The position numbers were made by a program, and so were the translations under genes. This document shows positions 9,248 through 18,710 of a DNA stretch of 64,000 nucleotides, in pieces. The notes under the pieces are model-generated. The model was given only the letters and a program-made list of their open reading frames with translations. It had not been told where the DNA came from and made no database searches. Position 1 is the stretch's first letter. Every line of letters starts with the position of its first letter. Origin of the DNA: Amycolatopsis sp. 195334CR (GTDB lineage Bacteria > Actinomycetota > Actinomycetes > Mycobacteriales > Pseudonocardiaceae); NCBI RefSeq assembly GCF_017309385.1, contig NZ_JAFJMJ010000002.1, positions 248,001-312,000 of the forward strand, written 5' to 3'.

Positions 9248-11589
9248 CGGCGCCGTATCGGGGCCCGGCCCGGCGGCTGGACGGGCGCGGGCAGGTCCGG
9301 TGCGGCCGGGATGGGCAGCGTGGCCGCCGTGGCGGTCACGGTGACCTTCTCGCCGTGGTGGCGGATGTCCAGGTGCTCCCCGGTGATCAGCCGGTAGCTG
9401 GCCTGATCGCCGGTGATCTCGACGGAGAAGTGGCTGCCGCGGAAGATCAGCCGGAAGGCCACCCGGTCCAGCCCGCGCGGCAGGCGCGGGGTGAACGACA
9501 GGCTGCCGTCGTGGTCGCGCAGCCCGCCGAGCCCGGCCACGGTGGCCAGCCACGCCCCCGCCAGCGACGCCATGTGCAGCCCGTTCCGCACGTTGTTGTG
9601 CACGTCGTGCAGGTCGGTGAAGGCGGCTTCGGCGAGGTAGTCGTAGGCCAGGTCGAGGTGGCCGACCTCGGCCGCCAGCACCGCCTGCGTGCCCGCCGAC
9701 AGCGAGGAGTCCCGCACCGTCCGCGCCTCGTAGTAGGCGAAGTTGCGGGCCTTTTCCTCCGGCGTGAACGAGTCCCCGCGCAGGTGCATGGCCAGCACCA
9801 GGTCGGCCTGTTTGACCACCTGCTTGCGGTACAGGTCGAAGTACGGGTAGTTCAGCAGCAGCGGGTAGTGCTCGGCCGGGGTGCCTTCGAAGTCCCAGTC
9901 CACGTGCTGGGTGAAGCGCTCGGCCTGCGGGTGTACCTCGAGCAGGTCGTCGTAGGGCACCACCATCTCGTCGGCGGCCCGCCGCCATTCGGCGATCTCG
10001 CCGGCGTCCACCTCGAACGCCCCGGCCAGGTCGGCGTGCCGTTCGCAGGCCAGCGCCGCCTCGCGCAGGTTCCGCTGCGCCATCAGGTTCGTGTAGACGT
10101 TGTTGTCCGCGATCGCCGAGTACTCGTCGGGACCGGTCACGCCGTCGATCCGGAAGCCGCCGTGCCTGCCGTGGTGGCCCAGCGAGATCCACAGGCGGGC
10201 GGTTTCGAGCAGGATCTCGGTACCGCAGTCCCGCTCGAACTCCTCGTCGCCGGTGGCCGCCACGTACCGGGCGACCGCGTCGGCGATGTCGGCGCTGACG
10301 TGGAACGCGGCGGTCCCGGCCGGCCAGTACGCCGAGCACTCGGCGCCGTTGATCGAGCGCCACGGGAAGGCCGCGCCGCGCAGGCCGAGCTGGGCCGCCC
10401 GCTCGCGTGCTTTGCCCAAAGTGGAGTGACGCCAGCGCAGCGCGTCGCGCGCCGCCTCCGGCATGGTGTAGGTGAGCACCTGGAGCACGAAGGATTCGGT
10501 GTCCCAGAAGGCGTGCCCGTCATAGCCCGGCCCGGTCAGCCCCTTGCCGGGAATGGCCCGGCTCTCGCCGCGGGCCCCGGCCTGGAGCACGTGGAACAAG
10601 GCGAACCGCACGGCCTGCTGCAGTTCGGGGTCGCCGTCGATCTGCACGTCGGCGGACTCCCAGAACTCGTCGAGGAACCGGCGCTGTTCCTCGAGCAGGC
10701 CCTCCCAGCCGGTCTGCAGCGCGCCGTCGAGCGCGGCCTCCACCTGCGCGCGCAGCGCGGGGGCCGACCGCTGCGCCGACCAGCCGTACCCGAGGTACTT
10801 GGTCAGCGTGAGCTTCTCGCCCGCGGGCACGTCGACCGCGGCGGTCAGCCTGGCCAGGTCGTCCTCGGCGTGGATGTTGGTGCGCAGGCCGTCGGAGGTC
10901 TCCAGCCGGTGGTCCATCGCCGCGGCCATGCGCAGCCCCGACTCCCGCGTGCGGTGCACCAGCACCGCGCGCGTGTCCTCGGCCATGGCGAACTCGCCGA
11001 CCAGCGGCGACTGCAGTGCCGCGGCCACCCGCGGGTCGCTGGTGTCGGACTCGATCGGCTCGTTGGCCAGCAGGTCGGACTGCACCACGAGCTGGATCTC
11101 ACCGTCGAGCGGCTCCACCTCGTACCGGATGGCCACCACCGCGCGCTGGGTGAACGAGACCAGCCGTTCGGTGCGCACGCGGACGCGGCGTCCGGTCGGC
11201 GAGGACCACTCGGTGGTGCGGCGCAGCGTGCCGGAGCGGAAGTCGAGCACCCGCTCGTGCGCGGTGGCCTGGCCGTAGCGCATGTCCAGCGGTTCGTCCT
11301 CGACCAGCAGCCGGATGATCTTGCCGTCGGTCACGTTCACCACGGTCTGCCCGGCCTCGGGGTAGCCGTACCCCGCTTCGGCGTAGGGCAGCTGGTACGA
11401 CTCGTAGAACCCGTTCAGGTAGGTACCGGGCAGCCCGCGCGGCTCGCCCTCCTCCAGCGTGCCGCGCAGCCCGATGTGCCCGTTGGACAGCGCGAAGGTC
11501 GATTCGGTGCGCTGCAGCTGTTCGACGTCCATGCCGACCCACCGCAGCTCCCACGGCGACCGGTCGGACTGTTCGTAGCCGTGAGTCAC
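9244..11589 (-). CDS. Glycoside hydrolase family 65 phosphorylase
   Basis: A 781-residue GH65 protein; the family contains maltose, trehalose and kojibiose phosphorylases, which split the disaccharide with phosphate to give glucose 1-phosphate. The N-terminal beta-sandwich runs to about residue 270, then an (alpha/alpha)6 barrel. The substrate/phosphate block HAFWDTESF lies near residue 360 and the general acid Glu in VTGPDEYSA near 490. The GTG at 11589 abuts the stop of the ArsR-HAD gene and has GGAGG in front. A beta-phosphoglucomutase-type partner next door (as in mycobacteria) would convert beta-glucose 1-phosphate to the 6-phosphate, favouring an inverting phosphorylase. The exact disaccharide is not determined. 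Confidence 0.9.
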   Translation of the reverse strand: MTHGYEQSDRSPWELRWVGMDVEQLQRTESTFALSNGHIGLRGTLEEGEPRGLPGTYLNGFYESYQLPYAEAGYGYPEAGQTVVNVTDGKIIRLLVEDEPLDMRYGQATAHERVLDFRSGTLRRTTEWSSPTGRRVRVRTERLVSFTQRAVVAIRYEVEPLDGEIQLVVQSDLLANEPIESDTSDPRVAAALQSPLVGEFAMAEDTRAVLVHRTRESGLRMAAAMDHRLETSDGLRTNIHAEDDLARLTAAVDVPAGEKLTLTKYLGYGWSAQRSAPALRAQVEAALDGALQTGWEGLLEEQRRFLDEFWESADVQIDGDPELQQAVRFALFHVLQAGARGESRAIPGKGLTGPGYDGHAFWDTESFVLQVLTYTMPEAARDALRWRHSTLGKARERAAQLGLRGAAFPWRSINGAECSAYWPAGTAAFHVSADIADAVARYVAATGDEEFERDCGTEILLETARLWISLGHHGRHGGFRIDGVTGPDEYSAIADNNVYTNLMAQRNLREAALACERHADLAGAFEVDAGEIAEWRRAADEMVVPYDDLLEVHPQAERFTQHVDWDFEGTPAEHYPLLLNYPYFDLYRKQVVKQADLVLAMHLRGDSFTPEEKARNFAYYEARTVRDSSLSAGTQAVLAAEVGHLDLAYDYLAEAAFTDLHDVHNNVRNGLHMASLAGAWLATVAGLGGLRDHDGSLSFTPRLPRGLDRVAFRLIFRGSHFSVEITGDQASYRLITGEHLDIRHHGEKVTVTATAATLPIPAAPDLPAPVQPPGRAPIRRR

Positions 11590-12693
11590 TCAGCCCTCCA
11601 GTAGCTCGGCCAGATCGTCGACCACCACGTCGGCACCCGCCGCGCGCAGCTGATCGGCCTGATCGGCCCGGTTCACCCCTACCACGTACCCGAATTCTCC
11701 CGTTTTACCCGCTTTGACCCCGGCGATGGCGTCCTCGAAGACCGCCGCCGCGGCCGGTTCGGTGTCCAGCGCCCTGGCCCCGGCCAGGAACGAGTCGGGG
11801 GCGGGCTTGCCCCGCAGTCCCTGCTTGACGATCTCCACGCCGTCGATGCGGGCCTGCACGAACTGGGTCAGGTCACCGCCTTCGAGCACCTTGGCCCCGT
11901 TCGCCGACGAGGTGACCACGCCGATCTTCAGCCCGGCGTCGCGGGCGGCTTCGAGGTAGCGCACCGAACCGGGGTACGGGCGCACGCCGCGTTCGTCGAT
12001 GATCGCCAGCACCAGGTCGTTCTTGCGGTTTCCCACCCCGTGCACGGTCGCGCGGTCCGGCGGGTCGTCGGGGCCGCCTTCGGGCAGGGTGATCTCGCGT
12101 GAGGCGAGGAACTCGCGGACGCCGTCGAACCGCGGGCGCCCGTCGACGTGGTCGGCGTAGTCGCGCTCGGTGAACGGGCGGAACCCGTCTCCGTCGCGGG
12201 CGCGCAGGAACTCGTCGAAGGTCTGCTTCCACGCCTGCTTGTGCAGTTCGGCGGTGCCGGTGAGCACGCCGTCGAGGTCGAACAGGCAGGTGGTGATCTC
12301 CTCGGGCAAACCAAGCATGTTTCGCACGGTACCGGCGTCGTGGCGGTGGTGCCTGCCAGCGCCGGGGTGGGGGCGGACGTGGTGGATCAGGTCGTGCGCG
12401 GTGGCGTCGGCGAGGCGGTAGCGCACCACGCGGCCGGTGCGGTGGCCGGTGACCAGGCCGTGCGCGCGCAACAGCCGCAGCGCGTGCGAGACGGCGGTGT
12501 CGCTCATCCCGGCCGCCGTGGCCAGGTCGGAGACGCAGATCTCCTCGGCGTAGTGGATGCACACCAGCAGGGTCAGGCGCGAGGGATCGGCGAGGATGGC
12601 GAACCGGTCGGCCCACTCGCGCACGGTGGCGCGATCGCCGAGGCCGTCGAGGGCACGCTCGACCCGGTCTGGGTCGATCGGTTCCACCGGCAC
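11590..12693 (-). CDS. ArsR-type HTH fused to beta-phosphoglucomutase-like HAD
   Basis: One open frame of 367 residues with two domains. Residues 1 to about 100 form an ArsR/SmtB winged helix (EICVSDLATAAGMSDTAVSHALRLLRAHG), followed by a His-rich linker with seven histidines between 100 and 118. From Met126 a complete HAD sugar-phosphate mutase follows: nucleophile Asp139 and Asp141 in LFDLDGVL, VVTSSAN, the lysine of GKPAPDSF and FEDAIAGVKAG. The HAD part alone would be 242 residues, the normal size, but Met126 has no ribosome site in front, so a fusion is the simplest reading. The GTG start at 12693 lies 37 bases after phr, and the stop touches the GH65 start. A frameshift-type assembly error is possible, though no stop intervenes. 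Confidence 0.8.
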   Translation of the reverse strand: MPVEPIDPDRVERALDGLGDRATVREWADRFAILADPSRLTLLVCIHYAEEICVSDLATAAGMSDTAVSHALRLLRAHGLVTGHRTGRVVRYRLADATAHDLIHHVRPHPGAGRHHRHDAGTVRNMLGLPEEITTCLFDLDGVLTGTAELHKQAWKQTFDEFLRARDGDGFRPFTERDYADHVDGRPRFDGVREFLASREITLPEGGPDDPPDRATVHGVGNRKNDLVLAIIDERGVRPYPGSVRYLEAARDAGLKIGVVTSSANGAKVLEGGDLTQFVQARIDGVEIVKQGLRGKPAPDSFLAGARALDTEPAAAAVFEDAIAGVKAGKTGEFGYVVGVNRADQADQLRAAGADVVVDDLAELLEG

Positions 12694-12730
12694 GCCCCCG
12701 ATCGTCTCACGCGCCCCGGCGCCGGGCGGG

Positions 12731-14041
12731 CTACTTGCCGCGGGCACGCAGGAAGCGGTCGGCGCCGGTCCGCAGGTCGACGATCGGGGACGGGTAGTCC
12801 TCGGCGCCGCTGTGCTTCCACGGTTCGTGCACCGCCGGGCCCTCGATGCCCGAAAGTTCCGGCACGTACTCGCGCACGTAGTCACCCCGCGGGTCGTACC
12901 GCTTCCCCTGCAGGATCGGGTTGAGCACGCGGTTCGGCCGCGTGTCGGTGCCGGTCCCGGCCACCCACTGCCAGTTGAGCTGGTTGTTCGCCACGTCCGC
13001 GTCCACCAGGTGCGCGAGGAAGTGCCGCGCGCCCTCCCGCCAGTCCACGTACAGCGTTTTGGTCAGGAAGCTGCCGACGATCAGCCGCGCCCGGTTGTGC
13101 ATCCAGCCCTCCCGCAGCAGCTGGCGCATCCCGGCGTCCACGATCGGCACCCCGGTACGGCCTTCCCGCCAGGCATCCAGGTCCTTTGTGGACTTACGCC
13201 AGCGGTCGCCGTGGGAGCGGTAGTCGGTGTGCGAACTGGCCGGGCGCGCGGCGAGCACCTGGTGGTGGAAGTCGCGCCAGGCCAGCTGCCGCACGAACGC
13301 CTCGGCCCCGGCCGACCGGCCCGCGCGGTGGACCAGCTCGTTCGCCGACACCGAGCCGAAGTGCAGGTGCGGTGAAAGCCTCGACGTGCCACCGGCGGCC
13401 ATGTCGTCCTGCAACCGCGTGTACTCGTCCACCTGCCCGCCGAACCAGTCGTCCACCAGTTCGCGGCCCGCGCGCTCACCGCCGTCCGGCAGTCCCGGCG
13501 CGGTCTTCCCGGCGCAGATGTCCTTGGCCGACGGCACTTTCCCGAGGCGCACCCGCGCGGGTGTCAACCGCGGTGGTTCGAGCACCGAGCGCCGGTCGGC
13601 CTCCGACCAGCGCCGGAAGTACGGGGTGAACACGGCGAAGTGGTCCTTGCCGCCGGTCGGCGTCACCGCGCCCGGCGCGAGCACCGTGGTCACCGCGTCG
13701 TGCACGACCAGCCGATCGCCCAGCGCCTCCCGCAGCGCGTCCTCGCGCCGGTGGGCGAACGCGCTCACGTCGGCCGCCACGTGCACCTCGTCGGCGTCGA
13801 ACGCGCACACCTCGTCGACCAGGTTCCCGCGCCGGTTCACCAGCCGCGCGCCCAGTTCCTTCAGCCCGGCGTCCAGGTCCCGCAGGCAGGCGGCGAGGAA
13901 GGCGGCCCGGTTCGGCGTGCCGGTGATCCGCTCGTCCAGCACGAACAACGGGATCACCCGGTCCGCCTTCGCCGCCGCGGTCAGCACCGGGTTGTCGTGC
14001 ACCCGGAGATCCCTGGTGAACAACGCGATCGCGACGCTCAA
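12731..14041 (-). CDS. phr: Deoxyribodipyrimidine photolyase, class I
   Basis: A light-driven flavoenzyme repairing cyclobutane pyrimidine dimers, 436 residues. The N-terminal antenna-chromophore Rossmann domain begins VAIALFTRDLRVHDNPVL. The C-terminal FAD domain has the conserved GGTSRLSPHLHFGSVS, WREGRTGVPIVDAGMRQL, WMHNRARLIVGSFL and NNQLNWQWVAG blocks. The start is TTG at 14041, overlapping the TGA of the upstream photolyase gene, with GGGAGG 5 bases before; family N-termini begin here. It forms an apparent operon with the Fe-S photolyase. Confidence 0.93.
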   Translation of the reverse strand: MSVAIALFTRDLRVHDNPVLTAAAKADRVIPLFVLDERITGTPNRAAFLAACLRDLDAGLKELGARLVNRRGNLVDEVCAFDADEVHVAADVSAFAHRREDALREALGDRLVVHDAVTTVLAPGAVTPTGGKDHFAVFTPYFRRWSEADRRSVLEPPRLTPARVRLGKVPSAKDICAGKTAPGLPDGGERAGRELVDDWFGGQVDEYTRLQDDMAAGGTSRLSPHLHFGSVSANELVHRAGRSAGAEAFVRQLAWRDFHHQVLAARPASSHTDYRSHGDRWRKSTKDLDAWREGRTGVPIVDAGMRQLLREGWMHNRARLIVGSFLTKTLYVDWREGARHFLAHLVDADVANNQLNWQWVAGTGTDTRPNRVLNPILQGKRYDPRGDYVREYVPELSGIEGPAVHEPWKHSGAEDYPSPIVDLRTGADRFLRARGK

Positions 14042-15531
14042 AAGTCCTCCCGTTCCCTCTCCTGCTCGACCAGCGCGTCCAGATCGGACAGCCGGGAAAG
14101 GCCGTTCAGCGGTTGCCGCATCCGGTGGTTGTCCCGCAGCCGGTCGGCGTTGCGGTCGAGGAAGGCCCAGTAGCCCGCGGTGAACGGGCAGGCGTCGGCC
14201 CCGACGCGCACCTTCGGATCGAACTCGCACCGTCCACAGTGGTCACTCATCCGGTTCAGGTAGGCGCCGCCCGCCGCGTACGGCTTGGTCGCCACGATGC
14301 CGCCGTCGGCGTACTGGCTCATCCCGATCACGTTGGCGGGCATCACCCACGGGAAGCCGTCGACGAACGCGGTGGCGAACCACTCGGTCAGCTCGCGCGG
14401 CTGGTAACCGCGTTGCAGCGCGTGGTTGCCGAGCACCATCAGCCGTTCGATGTGGTGGGCGTAGCCGCGGTCCCGCACCCCGGTCAACGCGGTGCGCAGG
14501 CACCGCGCGGTCACCGCGTCGGGATCGAGGTCGCGCCACCAGTCCGGCAACGGCTTCCTGGCCAGCAACCTGTTGCGCCCCAGGTAGTCCGGGCCGAGGT
14601 ACCAGTACAGCTGCCACACCCACTCGCGCCAGCCCAGCAGCTGCCGGACGAAGCCTTCGACGCAGGCCAGCGGCGCGCGGCCGGCCTCGTAGCGGGCGGC
14701 GGCCCGCTCGGCGACGTCGAGCGGGTCGAGCAGGCCGAGGTTCAGCGGAACCGACAGCAGCGCGTGCGACATCGCCCAGTCCGCGCCGAGCATCGCGTCC
14801 TGGTGCGGGCCGAAGGTGGGCAGCCGGTCGTCGAGGAACTTCCGCAGCGCCCGGAGCGCTTCGGCACGGCTGACCGCGAACCGGCGCGGCCCGTCGACGC
14901 CGATGGGCTGGATCTCGCCGTCGCGCGCCATCCGGTCCAGGTCCGCGCGGACCTCGTCGTCGATCGCGTTCTCCCGCGGCTGCCACGGTCCCGGCACGTC
15001 CAGCGTGCGCTGCTTCGGCGGTGGTTTCCGGTTCTCCTGGTCGAGGTTCCACCGCCCGCCCACCGGTTCGCCGTCGGGTTCCAGCAGCACCCCGAGCCGG
15101 CGGCGCTGGTCGCGGTAGAAGTCCTCCATCAGGAAGCGCCGCCGGTCGCGGGCCCAGTCGGCGAAGTCCGCCTTGGTCCGGGTGAAGCCCGGTGTCGGCC
15201 GGATCCCGGTCACCACGCCCTCGCGGTGCAGCCGGCGCACCAGGCGGTTGGCCGCGTGCGAACCCGGTTCGTGCACCACCACCGGCCTGCCGTACTCGGC
15301 CAGCCCGGCCCGGTAGGTCGGCGCGCGGAGGTAGGTGACGCGATCGCCGAGCTCGGCCGCGAGCTGCCGCATCCCGGCCAGCACGAGGTGCAGTTTCTGC
15401 CGGTGGAAGCGCTTGTGCGCGAAGGCGTGCGCCGACTCGATCAGCACGATCGGCCGGTCCGCCAGGTCCCCGGTGCGGAAGTGCGGGCCGAGCTGGTCGG
15501 CGAACAGCCACAGCGCGCTCTGGTCAGTCAC
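14038..15531 (-). CDS. Fe-S cluster (6-4)-type photolyase/cryptochrome
   Basis: A 497-residue member of the FeS-BCP (CryPro/PhrB) group, whose characterised members repair (6-4) photoproducts with FAD, a lumazine antenna and a [4Fe-4S] cluster. The N-terminus has WLFADQLGPHF and the catalytic part GFPWVMPANVIGMSQYADGG. The four cluster ligands are visible: Cys in LACVEGFVRQLLGWREW and three in DHCGRCEFDPKVRVGADACPF. The GTG start at 15531 has only a weak ribosome site. It lies upstream of the class I photolyase and overlaps it, so both UV lesion types are repaired from one transcript. Confidence 0.92.
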   Translation of the reverse strand: MTDQSALWLFADQLGPHFRTGDLADRPIVLIESAHAFAHKRFHRQKLHLVLAGMRQLAAELGDRVTYLRAPTYRAGLAEYGRPVVVHEPGSHAANRLVRRLHREGVVTGIRPTPGFTRTKADFADWARDRRRFLMEDFYRDQRRRLGVLLEPDGEPVGGRWNLDQENRKPPPKQRTLDVPGPWQPRENAIDDEVRADLDRMARDGEIQPIGVDGPRRFAVSRAEALRALRKFLDDRLPTFGPHQDAMLGADWAMSHALLSVPLNLGLLDPLDVAERAAARYEAGRAPLACVEGFVRQLLGWREWVWQLYWYLGPDYLGRNRLLARKPLPDWWRDLDPDAVTARCLRTALTGVRDRGYAHHIERLMVLGNHALQRGYQPRELTEWFATAFVDGFPWVMPANVIGMSQYADGGIVATKPYAAGGAYLNRMSDHCGRCEFDPKVRVGADACPFTAGYWAFLDRNADRLRDNHRMRQPLNGLSRLSDLDALVEQEREREDF

Positions 15532-15570
15532 CCGACCAGCCTGCGGGCAGCGCGCCCGTCCCGCAGCGCG

Positions 15571-15604
15571 AAAACGCCCCGGCGGGGTGATGCCCGCCGG
15601 GGCG
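15571..15604 (-). terminator. Intrinsic terminator after secreted M14 gene
   Basis: Twelve-base perfect arms (CGCCCCGGCGGG at 15575-15586 and its complement at 15593-15604) around a six-base loop. Read on the minus strand the hairpin is followed by TTTT (15574-15571). It lies 17 bases past the stop of the minus-strand M14 gene and before the photolyase start, so it separates these two units. Confidence 0.8.
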
Positions 15605-15621
15605 CTTCCGGTCCGGCGCGA

Positions 15622-18108
15622 TCAGCCGCCGTTGCGTTCCTTGGTGGCCCTGGCCGAGCGGGTGCAGACCTCGCCGACGTCCACCGTCTGCCCGCGATCG
15701 GCGAACACGTCGGTCAGCCCGACGATCTTGCCGCGCGGCGAGGTGCAGGTCAGCGTGTACGCCTCCTTGGGCCCGTAGGTGGTCGGCAGCGGCGAGGCGA
15801 ACTCGACGCGGCCGGTCCAGTCGTCCGGGCTCGCCGGGTCGACCTGGTCGTAGTTGACGAAGACGGCCAGGTAGTCACCGGCGGGCGGATCGAACATCAC
15901 CGCGCGCTCGGAGCGCGTGCTGCCGTTGGCCGACTGGGTGACCAGCTTGCCGGTCGAGTCGAACACGTAGACGTCCCAGTCGGTGGCCGTGCTGGTCCAG
16001 TCCACCGCCACGGTCAGCTTGCCGTTGTCCACCGCGGGCAGCCCGTCCACGTGGAACGGCACGCTCTCCACGTTGACGTCGTCGTTCGGGTAGTCCTGGT
16101 TCTCCGCGGGCACGCCCGGCGGGTTGGCCAGGGTGATCCCGGCCTGCGGCGGGCCCTGCGGGTCGCGCCCGTACCGGCCGGCCACGTACGGCCGGGTCGA
16201 CGGGTTGACCGACCAGGCGAACCGGCCGCCGGTGGTGGTCAGCTTCGAGTCCAGCTGGTCGGTCACGTAGATCGGCGCGCCGGTCGAGCCGTCCGGGTTC
16301 TGCACTGGCGAGGTCGGCGTCTGGAAGGTCTTGTGCAGCTTGAGCTCGTACCCCTTGGGCGCCGAGCCGATCAGCGTGGAGTGCGCGGCCGGGTCGGCGG
16401 CGTTGGCCAGCATGTCGACGAACGCCTGCCGGTTGCCGCCCTTGCCCGCGCCCGCCGCCGGGGCCAGCCCGGCGTACTCGGCGATCACCCCGTCGGCGAA
16501 CGGCGGGTGGAACTCGTTCGGGCCGATCTCGAAGGTGAAGCCCCAGCCACCGGTGGCCCAGTAGGACCAGTCCTCGGTGGACCCGGTGGTGTCGTAGAGC
16601 GCCCACGACGGCTGGTTGGTGTACCCGTTGCGGGAGGCCATCTTCGCGCCGAGCGCGGCGTAGGCGGGCTCCTCCAGCGGCGCCCGCACGTCGGCCACGC
16701 CGGGCACCCGCAGCACCAGGTTGGAGTAGGTGTGCAGGGTGATCAGGTTGGTCACCTGGCGCGAGGACACGATCGAGCGGATGTTGCGGGTCTCCGGCTC
16801 GGAGAACGGGCCGGAACCGCGGAAGGTGTCGTCGCTCCACGCGGTCGCCGCACCGGGACCGCCCCAGAACCCGGCGTAGTTGCGGTTCGGGTCGGTGCCG
16901 CGCAGCCTGCCCGCCGGGTTCGCCTTGCACACGCCGGTGGCGTACTGCGGCGGCGAGTCGGCGGCGTTGCAGTTCTTCCGCTTCATCTCGTAGTCGAACA
17001 GGGTGAAGTCACCGCGCGGCTCGGCCTCACGGGAGATGGAGAAGCCGTCGGGGTTGACGATCGGGACGACGATGTTGCGCGTGCGGCCGACCAGGTTCTT
17101 CAGTTCGGCGTTGTTCGTGCGGTAGCCCTTGACCAGTTCGTGCAGCCACTCCATGGCGTGCTCACCGGCGGGCCACTCGCGGGCGTGGTGCACGCCCATG
17201 GTGAAGTTCACCGGCTTGCCGTCGGCCGGGTTGGTCACGTTCGTGGCCACCTCGGCGGCGACCACGTCGCGGCCTTCGTGCGTGGCCTCGGGCAGGGTGA
17301 ACGCGCGCACCAGGTTCGGGTTGTTCCGCGCGAGTTCCTTCACCTCGAACTCGTAGTCGTAGAGGTGGCGGTAGGCGGTGCGGCCCGACGGCAGCACGCT
17401 CGGCGGCGCCTTCGCCGCGAACTCGGCGTCGGTCTTGGCGTTCTGCACCGACTTCGCCGACAGGTCACCGATGACCACGGTGGACTGCAGGCCGCTGGCG
17501 GCCAGCTTGCCGCGGTCCTCGTCACCGGCCAGCACGACCTCGACACCGGTGGCGTCGGCCTTCTCGGTCACGTCGAGGCCGAGGTCCAGCAGCCGGTCCT
17601 TGTCCTTTTTGGACGGAGTGTGCACGCGGACCAGTTCGGCCTTCTGCGGGGCGGTGCCCTGCGGGGTCAGCGCGAGGAAGTCCACGCCGAGCACGGCGTT
17701 GCGGGCCGGACCGCCGTAGCGGCACGCCTGCACGACGAGCTGCTGGCCCTGCTTGACGAAGCTCTCGGCGAGTTCACGGGTGCGCAGTCCGGCGGACGCG
17801 GCGACCACCTTGCCGGAGGCCTTGTCGAACACGGCGAGGTCCCAGTCGCCCTCGCTGCCGCGCGAGGGCGACAGCCGGGCCTGGACCAGCCCGTCCACCG
17901 AGGCGGTCACCTCGCGGCGGTCCGCGCCGGGCGCGTTCTTCGGCAGTGGGGCGGCGAAACAGGATCGGTTGACCGATTTGTCCGCGCGGACCACGTTGTC
18001 CGCGGCGGTCGCGGTGGTGGCGGACGCCAGCCCGCCCGCGAGCGCCACGGCGAGCGCGCCCGCGGTGACCCCGCGCCGGAGTCTTCTTCGTTCCGGTGAA
18101 TTGCCCAC
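15622..18108 (-). CDS. Secreted zinc carboxypeptidase (M14) with C-terminal sandwich
   Basis: An 828-residue secreted metallocarboxypeptidase of the carboxypeptidase T type. A signal peptide covers about residues 1-36 (RRGVTAGALAVALAGG then ATTATAADN). A pro-region of some 200 residues precedes the catalytic domain, which has the zinc pair in MGVHHAREWPAGEH, the third ligand in TLHTYSNL and the catalytic Glu in FEIGPNEFHPP. The last 130 residues look like a pre-peptidase/P-type beta-sandwich (AVDWTSTATDWDVYVFD). The GTG start at 18108 follows GGGAGG by 8 bases. It is monocistronic, with a clear terminator. Confidence 0.92.
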   Translation of the reverse strand: MGNSPERRRLRRGVTAGALAVALAGGLASATTATAADNVVRADKSVNRSCFAAPLPKNAPGADRREVTASVDGLVQARLSPSRGSEGDWDLAVFDKASGKVVAASAGLRTRELAESFVKQGQQLVVQACRYGGPARNAVLGVDFLALTPQGTAPQKAELVRVHTPSKKDKDRLLDLGLDVTEKADATGVEVVLAGDEDRGKLAASGLQSTVVIGDLSAKSVQNAKTDAEFAAKAPPSVLPSGRTAYRHLYDYEFEVKELARNNPNLVRAFTLPEATHEGRDVVAAEVATNVTNPADGKPVNFTMGVHHAREWPAGEHAMEWLHELVKGYRTNNAELKNLVGRTRNIVVPIVNPDGFSISREAEPRGDFTLFDYEMKRKNCNAADSPPQYATGVCKANPAGRLRGTDPNRNYAGFWGGPGAATAWSDDTFRGSGPFSEPETRNIRSIVSSRQVTNLITLHTYSNLVLRVPGVADVRAPLEEPAYAALGAKMASRNGYTNQPSWALYDTTGSTEDWSYWATGGWGFTFEIGPNEFHPPFADGVIAEYAGLAPAAGAGKGGNRQAFVDMLANAADPAAHSTLIGSAPKGYELKLHKTFQTPTSPVQNPDGSTGAPIYVTDQLDSKLTTTGGRFAWSVNPSTRPYVAGRYGRDPQGPPQAGITLANPPGVPAENQDYPNDDVNVESVPFHVDGLPAVDNGKLTVAVDWTSTATDWDVYVFDSTGKLVTQSANGSTRSERAVMFDPPAGDYLAVFVNYDQVDPASPDDWTGRVEFASPLPTTYGPKEAYTLTCTSPRGKIVGLTDVFADRGQTVDVGEVCTRSARATKERNGG

Positions 18109-18219
18109 TTGCCGGTCCTCCCAGAAAGTTGTTGCCCCGCAGGGGATTCGCCCCGCCGGGTGCACCGGATGAGGACTGTAGACGGTCGGCAGCGGTTAGG
18201 CGATAAGCCGAAAGTCGGT

Positions 18220-18705
18220 TCAGTCCAACTGGCGGACCCGGCGCTGCCGCACGGCTTCGGTGCCGCCGAGGCGGTGGAGGATTTCCGCCAGCAGGGCGCG
18301 GGCATCGGCGACCCGGTCGACGCCCCACTCCGCTTCCAATTCGGACTCCAGCGCGGCCCGGTGCGCCCGCGCGGATTCGACCGACGCGCGCCCGAACCCG
18401 GTCAGTTCGAGCAGGCGCGCCCGCGCGTCGTCCGGGGCGGGCTTCCTGGTGAGCACACCCCGGCGGACCAGATCGGCCACCGCCTTCGACGCGGCCTGCT
18501 GGGTGACGCCCATGCGCTCGGCGAGCGCGGAGACGGTCAGCGGTCCGGCGAGCACGTGCTGGAGCACGAAGCCGTCGTTGAACCGCAGCCGCTCGAACCC
18601 GTCGCCGTCCATCCGCCGCTGGACCTCGCCGGTCATCGCCCAGCCGGCGAACAGGGACAGCAGCGACAGTTCGGTCCGGCTCGGCTCTACCGGTGGCTCG
18701 CTCAT
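18220..18705 (-). CDS. MarR-family repressor
   Basis: A 161-residue winged-helix regulator; the recognition region is PLTVSALAERMGVTQQAASKAVADLVRRGVL and the wing follows with PAPDDARARLLELT. The ATG at 18705 has no ribosome site; instead a -10-like TACTTT (18717-18712 on the minus strand) stands 6 bases before it, so the mRNA is probably leaderless. A 16-base palindrome at 18718-18733 sits in the promoter spacer. It is divergent from the PPOX-type gene at 18725 and probably represses both genes, with an unknown small-molecule ligand. Confidence 0.88.
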   Translation of the reverse strand: MSEPPVEPSRTELSLLSLFAGWAMTGEVQRRMDGDGFERLRFNDGFVLQHVLAGPLTVSALAERMGVTQQAASKAVADLVRRGVLTRKPAPDDARARLLELTGFGRASVESARAHRAALESELEAEWGVDRVADARALLAEILHRLGGTEAVRQRRVRQLD

Positions 18706-18710
18706 CGGGT

